From positions 12,175,659 through 12,239,658 of the forward strand of contig CP141148.1 of assembly GCA_035235625.1 (NCBI GenBank): a DNA stretch of 64,000 bases, given 5' to 3'. Under the pieces are notes generated by a model. That model was given only the letters and a program-made list of their open reading frames with translations, was not told where the DNA came from and made no database searches. Made by a program: the position numbers and the translations under genes. Source of the stretch: Saururus chinensis. Its lineage: Eukaryota; Streptophyta; Magnoliopsida; Piperales; Saururaceae. Within the stretch, counting starts at the first letter, position 1. Each line of letters starts with the position of its first letter. Below are positions 58,525 to 64,000 of this stretch, piece after piece.

Positions 58525-59458
58525 AGTTCTAGCCTTCTTGGCCAATATGACATGGCTTGGCTTAGTCCACGACAAAGAGGGAAGAGAAGCAGGCGATGGG
58601 AAGAGCTAGTTGCTGGTGCAGGAGAAGAAGGGGAATGAATGTTGTAGGGTAGCTAGAAAGTTTGCGAGTGTTATTGTGGAGAAGATAAAAGTAGTATTAG
58701 AAGGAAAAAAAAAGATCTTAGTAAGTCAAATTGTTGTGATGAAAATTTAATAAGGTGTTTGGTTACCCCTTTCTGTACTTGTGGATGTGGAAGCACCTAA
58801 ATGGTGTTTGGTAGCATATTCCACAACTACAAGTTGTAGAAACCCACGATATAGAATTCCTACAAAAACAAAATGCCTTCAGTTCTGATTCATTTTTGTA
58901 GAAATTTATCGGGTGTACAAAGTCAGGCTCGACACCTCAGGTTGGGTTGTTCATTCATCATTAGTTAAACTCAAATATGCTAAATATATAACAAATTTTC
59001 ATAAAGACAATGAATAAATTTATCAAAGTTACATGCCGGTCAAGACAATCATTGAACCAGCCATAGGCGTTGTTTGATCGTTAAACTTCTCAATGTTTTG
59101 CCAAACCATCCTTGTTGTGTCGTATTTGGCAATCACAATGGTTTGTGGAGTCACACACGACATTCTCAACAGGAAAGAGCACAGGAAGAGTTTTGGGATT
59201 ATGCATCTCGAGTTAAACAACCCTCATCTACTTGCTCACATTCTTTGGCACAAAAATCACCATTTTCATCACATGTGTTCATCCAAATCATCGTGATGAT
59301 ATGCTTCATTTTAACTGTAATTTAAGACTTCCATTTTATGGTCTATTAACCTTTTTGTTTATGTGACTTATGGGTGATTTTAGTAGTGCTTTTCACTCCC
59401 CACATGACCTATGGGTGGCTATGCAAGCCTTACATTACTAGACCATATCATAATCGGA
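58525..59458 (+). other. distal spacer of unit 3
   Basis: Counterpart of 28884-30038, with a small local duplication of TGGTGTTTGGT text near 58755-58815 and a 290-bp gap relative to unit 1 at about 58950. Confidence 0.55.
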
Positions 59459-62080
59459 GAGACAATAGTTCATGAAATTAGTGGTAGTATTAAAAATTAT
59501 TTATATTGTAAAGCAGATGAAAAAAAGGTAGAATCACCATTTAATTAATAGCGGAGAGATACAATCAAAGTTTAATTTTAAAAGATATTTTTGAATTAAA
59601 ACTATGAGCTGTTCGCCAAACCTTGACCAGATGCTCTCCAGACCTGAGTCCATCGCAATAGGTTGGTAGGGAAGAATGGGTAGTAGGCTAGTAGCACATG
59701 GGCTAATTTTGAATCGAGTTTTGGTATTTATCATGTCGGGTTCAATTAAATAGTTAAGGGTTCGGTTTGTGATTGGTTCAAATAGGAAGTTTGGAGTTCA
59801 CATTTGACTATATTTTTATTTAAATACACAAGAATTCTTATAGAGGGCTAATCTAAAGTCTGGAAGCCTTAAACTAAGCAGTGCATATGCCACTTTCGTA
59901 AGAACTAGAAATTACACACTAATTAAAATTTAATATTAAGATTAGAAAATTGTACATAGAATTGAGATCTTCAAATCCTCTTTTAGTTTGTTATCACCTG
60001 CTTATTCATTTGACGAACTTGCATAAAAAATGGATGCTGAGTATATAAATATACCCAGTGGAATAGCTAAAAAAGAATTATACTACTTTAAGAATCATAT
60101 TGCAACAACATTTCAATATAATGAATATAGTAACTAGCATAAATTCTATTTCAAAGAGCATTATACTCCAAATCATCAAAAGCATAACAATTAAGTATGC
60201 ATGAACAATTTTTTCTAGTATAATATAACCCTCACTAAGAAGTCTTTAATTTCATAAGTGTAATTTAAAAGTTCTCTATGACAAGGTAGTTATGTTTAGG
60301 ATGACAATCTTGCCTTACTAGACTATGAACTAACTGAATTTTGACTTTAGATACTCCAAAGTCTATCTACCATATCCACACTATGAAGCTAAGGCCCACA
60401 GGGGCTTATGAACCTAAGTATTTGAAGTTCTGACTCCCATGAATATCGAAACCTCTTATATTGTGTTATGTAGGAGAAGTCATTTTTTATTACTCTAGTT
60501 TATTTGAACATGACTTCCGAGCCACAAATGTGGTTCTACATGACTCCCATTTTTAGAAAGCCGGAAAACCTTGGGCATTTTTCATATTAAGCCTCTTCCG
60601 TCAACGTGGCTAAAGATTCACTTGAGAAGTCATGACACTGATGGTTCCTCTGACCTTAGTTGCCAAAAGATTTTAGTCTTAGGGTGTGATCCATTATAAA
60701 AAAATTTACACACAAAAATACATATATTCAATTATAACATCATTACATATAATTGAAATTTCATGTATTGAATAACATGTTATTACTTCTCATAATAATA
60801 GCCTAACATTTATAGTAATTTTTACTAAAAATACCCAAAATTGACTTATTGTTGGTAGACTCATTGACGTGTCGACTAAGTCACTAATGACTATCAGTAA
60901 TTCATCAACGCATCAAATCCCCCTTTTTTTGCTGACAATGGAATGAGTAGTGAATTATCTGTCATCGACGCCTTCATCGACACGTCCACCTTACTATTGG
61001 TGACCCACTTGTAATACACTAATGTACCATTGATTCACTGGTATTATTCTATATTCTTGTCCCTACATCAATAGCATCATCAACACATTGACAATTCTAC
61101 TAATGAATGAAAAAGTTGCAGAGTTTTATATGATCATTAAAATAACTTCCTGACATAAAATCTAATCATGTAATCAATTTTAATCAATCATCAACTATCA
61201 CGTGAAGAGAATAAGAGAATGTTTTTTAACTTAACACAAGACATCCATACCAGATTTCATGATCATCAAGAATAACAAAGCATCTCATTTAACAATGAAT
61301 CAAATCCAATCATAAAACACATATTACTCTATCAACATCTATAAAACATGCATTTCTCTTTCTAGCATTACATTTTAAGATTAGCAATCTAACTTCTGAT
61401 CAAACAATGAAAAGATCTCCACAAATTAATTTTCATTTCCATGACACACCCTAACCCACTAATCTATCCCTAAGCCAGAGAGTCTATATCCTTTGGGTCA
61501 AAGATATGTCAAAGATATTTATAAGAAAGCATATAAACTGAATTTTGGTGCGTAACCAACTCCAAAAACCGCCTAAAACTGCTTTAATTACAGTTTCACA
61601 ATCATCGGTAAGTTGGTTCCCACGTCACCGATGCATCAAACCCTGTTGACAAAAGGAATATGGCTTCATCAAAGAGTCTGTTGATATATCGAATGTCACA
61701 AACAGAGGAATTATTGTTCTATTGGTAGGTTTGAATGTCTTCAACAATGAAAATATTGTTTCATCGGTTATTTCATCAACGTGTCAGTGGCTCATCAACG
61801 AGACTCTGACCTTCAAAATAAATCATAATTTATGCACTTTCATACTTATCATAATTACTATTTTCTTAAGTAATTTACTTTATAATATTATAATTTAAAA
61901 GGCTAAAAAATTCCTTTAAAAAATTAGAAGTGTCATAATGGTGCTACAGACCCTGCCAGTCTATGAAAAATCTAGAGATTCAGGGTGATGTGGGTTACCA
62001 TGAAGCCAAGCTTAATAAAGTTTGTCCCCTTCCCCCTTGGACATGATAATCCCAATTCTAGGTTCTCTACCACTACCACT
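59459..62080. other. unassigned AT-rich region
   Basis: No gene is recognised. The 60840-61850 part repeats short CATCAACG/CATCGACG words, and TGACACACCCTAACCC (61440) resembles an LTR start, but no matching end, PBS or target duplication was found. It may be a decayed retrotransposon. Confidence 0.4.
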
Positions 62081-64000
62081 AGAGGGGTGGCCAAGGTGCA
62101 GGATGCCCGGGGCAACCCATAGGTCCACACCAACAAACTTGGCCAGGCTTGGCCTTGTCCACGGCTTGTAAGGTTCTAGCCACCATTTATGACTTGTGAC
62201 CCGTAGAGATAGAGGGTCAGGTCGGTCTAGCCTGCCTCACCCTACCTAGACCTACTATTGGGGAACACCCCCAATGACTTAGTTGGGGGCTAAGCCTCTT
62301 TTTTAAAAAAAAAAAATAGATATGAAAGGGGGGAATTACAAAATTGCCACCCCCGTAAAAAGATAATTTTAACCCCAATAACATTCAAATAATGGTCATT
62401 TTCAATGGTAGGAGAGGTAATTATCATATTTAAAAATTTATAAACAGTCTAGCCTTTTTTTCACCCTTTCGTCTACTCTCTAAGACTTTCTAGTGCCTCT
62501 CCTCCCATACTCTCAAGTCACAAGCTCTTAATCACTTTAATTTTTAATTTCAATCAATTTTTTCGAAGGAGGAATTCCCAAAATAGATGAAGTTGACTAT
62601 GAAGGAATTCAACCAATACCTTTGACAGTCGGGGAGAAAAAGAAGTGGCAACCCTCCATGGTGTGGAACCATATAAAGAAAATGAGGGTGGACAACCTTA
62701 ATAACCGCAACATGTTCCTCCTAAAAGCCGAATGCAACAATTGTAAATATATTATTAGCGTGTGAACCAAGGAAGTAGGGGGTACCCAAGCATCTTCTCT
62801 GACATGATAGAACATGCTCCGTCAAGCATGGACTGAAGGACCTCAAACAAGCATAACTAAGTACCATGAGCGCCTCTTCTAGCTCTCTTAGTACTTTTAA
62901 TTTTATTCAAGATACAAATCGGAGGGAGCTTGTGAAGTACATTGTGCACACTAAGCAACCTTCTCCTTTGCCGATGACTCCTTGTTCATAACACATGGGA
63001 GGCAAGTTTTCAAGCTATACAATGAGTACAAGGTAGAGCTTATGAATTCTAGGTAAGATTTCATTAACTTTTGATATTTGGACTAGTAACTAAGACATTG
63101 GTTATGCATGTGTTACCACTCATTTTATCGATGAATCATAGAGATTAAATAAGATAATATAATATTTTAATATGATAGAATATACTCATTCCGCTTCAAT
63201 TATTAAAAAATCATTAATTTCTATTTTAAATGAATACTCAATTACGGATAAAATTATATCTATTTCATTAGATAGTAATTATAATGCAGTAATAGAACTT
63301 TTTGAATCTCATTGTAATCACATTGGTCCAATAGAATCAAGAATATTTTATATCAGATGTGCATGTTACATAATTAATTAATTTATTCAAGATGGTTTAA
63401 ATGTAGTTAAACTTCATCTTCATTAATTAAAAATACTTTGTTGCATATTTGTGAAGGATTAGAAAGTTTAGTTATAAGTTGGTCTACAAAAAAGTTACCT
63501 CATCTTGGACTTAATGAAGGTCATTTTGCAATATCTATTTGTTTGATGCATTTTCTAGTTAATTTTTATATTATTACTAAAAATTCTGGAGTTTATTATG
63601 CTACTTTTAGTTCAATTCTAAACCACTTGTATGACATGACTCAAGCATTTGAAAATTTTAGAGATAATGTAACATATGCACATCTTGTAAAAGAAATAGA
63701 AATAAAATTTAATAAATATTGGTCTCCTATCCCTGTAATGGACCCTTGGGTTAGATTAGAAGGTATACAAATTTTAATAGATGGTATACATGACAAATTG
63801 AGTCCCTATCCCAATAATAATGATACTTTATATAAAATTGTAGAAACTAATTTATATAAAACTTATTGGTAAATGTGTTGATGTGTAGAGTAGAAGAGTA
63901 AATTGTTCCCGAATTATTACTAAGACAAATTCTTCAAAAAGAATAATTACATAAAACTTATACATGCGTAAAATCTTAGATTTATGTCTTAATAAGATAC
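62081..64000 (+). mobile_element. hAT transposon, decayed, running past the window edge
   Basis: AGAGGGGTGGCC at 62081 resembles the CAGGGGTGG-type terminus of plant hAT elements, and a BED-finger transposase pseudogene follows. The right end lies beyond the window, so termini and target duplication cannot be checked. Confidence 0.5.
62584..63872 (+). pseudogene. hAT transposase (BED finger plus RNase-H-like core), broken
   Basis: A plant hAT-type DNA transposase. Around 62640-62800 a BED zinc-finger pattern is seen: W-N-H-I-K-K, then AECNNCKYIIS, then GTQASSLT. Near 62895-62990 RRELVKYIVHTKQP fits the hAT segment after the finger. Frame 63172-63381 has KIISISLDSN and FYIRCACYIIN, the conserved Asp region and the C-A-C-H-I-I-N motif (His replaced by Tyr). 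Frame 63438-63872 ends with HLVKEIEIKFNKYWSPIPVM and DPWVRLEGIQIL, near the C-terminal dimerisation region. At least four stops or frameshifts separate these parts, so it is inactive. Confidence 0.85.

Larger units (their letters stand above)
49467..59458 (+). repeat. tandem unit 3: NLR plus 7.3-kb spacer
   Basis: Collinear with 14520-30038. It lacks the unit 1 blocks 22540-27826 and 29266-29555, the long TA run and the 209-bp tandem repeat. It carries neither the solo LTR nor the MITE of unit 2. Confidence 0.88.

Overview
The window is a repeat-rich stretch of a flowering-plant nuclear genome. No bacterial signals are seen; it holds decayed Ty1/copia and Ty3/gypsy retrotransposons, an L1-type LINE, CACTA, hAT, PIF/Harbinger-like and Stowaway-like DNA elements, and RGA-type CC-NB-ARC-LRR (NLR) resistance-gene sequence. 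The species cannot be fixed from sequence alone. I see no fully intact protein-coding gene; the best preserved locus is the NLR at 13799-17171, broken by one frameshift and one stop codon.

Layout, left to right. 1-8430: a minus-strand copia element (gag remnant, leader, PBS, LTR) with two younger solo LTRs inside it, 866-3009 and 4151-7872 (the second with a perfect TGGAC target duplication). 8440-8911 and 13471-13640: the 3' tail of an NLR and its 3' flank, split by a 4.56-kb CACTA element (8912-13470, target duplication ACA). 13799-30038: tandem unit 1, i.e. the near-complete NLR plus a 13-kb downstream spacer containing an LTR remnant, an exon-like fragment, a PIF/Harbinger-like element, a truncated gypsy element and a second collapsed gypsy-like element. 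30039-32975: spacer with two MITEs. 32976-47773: tandem unit 2, an NLR fragment split by a LINE, a second CACTA element (36997-41436, target duplication TAA) with a solo LTR inside, and the same spacer carrying a solo LTR and a hAT-like MITE of its own. 47774-49466: a further LTR and unassigned sequence. 49467-59458: tandem unit 3, a 5'-truncated NLR and a shorter version of the spacer. 59459-64000: unassigned AT-rich sequence and a decayed BED-finger hAT transposase that runs to the window edge.

The main theme is one ancestral unit (NLR plus long spacer), repeated head-to-tail at least three times with a fourth NLR tail on the left. After duplication each unit was altered separately, by insertion (solo LTR, MITE, LINE), by deletion at short direct repeats, and by point mutation. 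Because the units share their spacers, several insertions have an empty site elsewhere in the window, so the order of events can be read from this sequence alone.

The least familiar structures are the two non-autonomous CACTA elements. Both have arms packed with TAGCGACG motifs, long GA-rich polypurine arrays and a C-rich central block. In the first, a perfect 28-bp palindrome and a TATA-like sequence precede that block. No transposase is visible in either.
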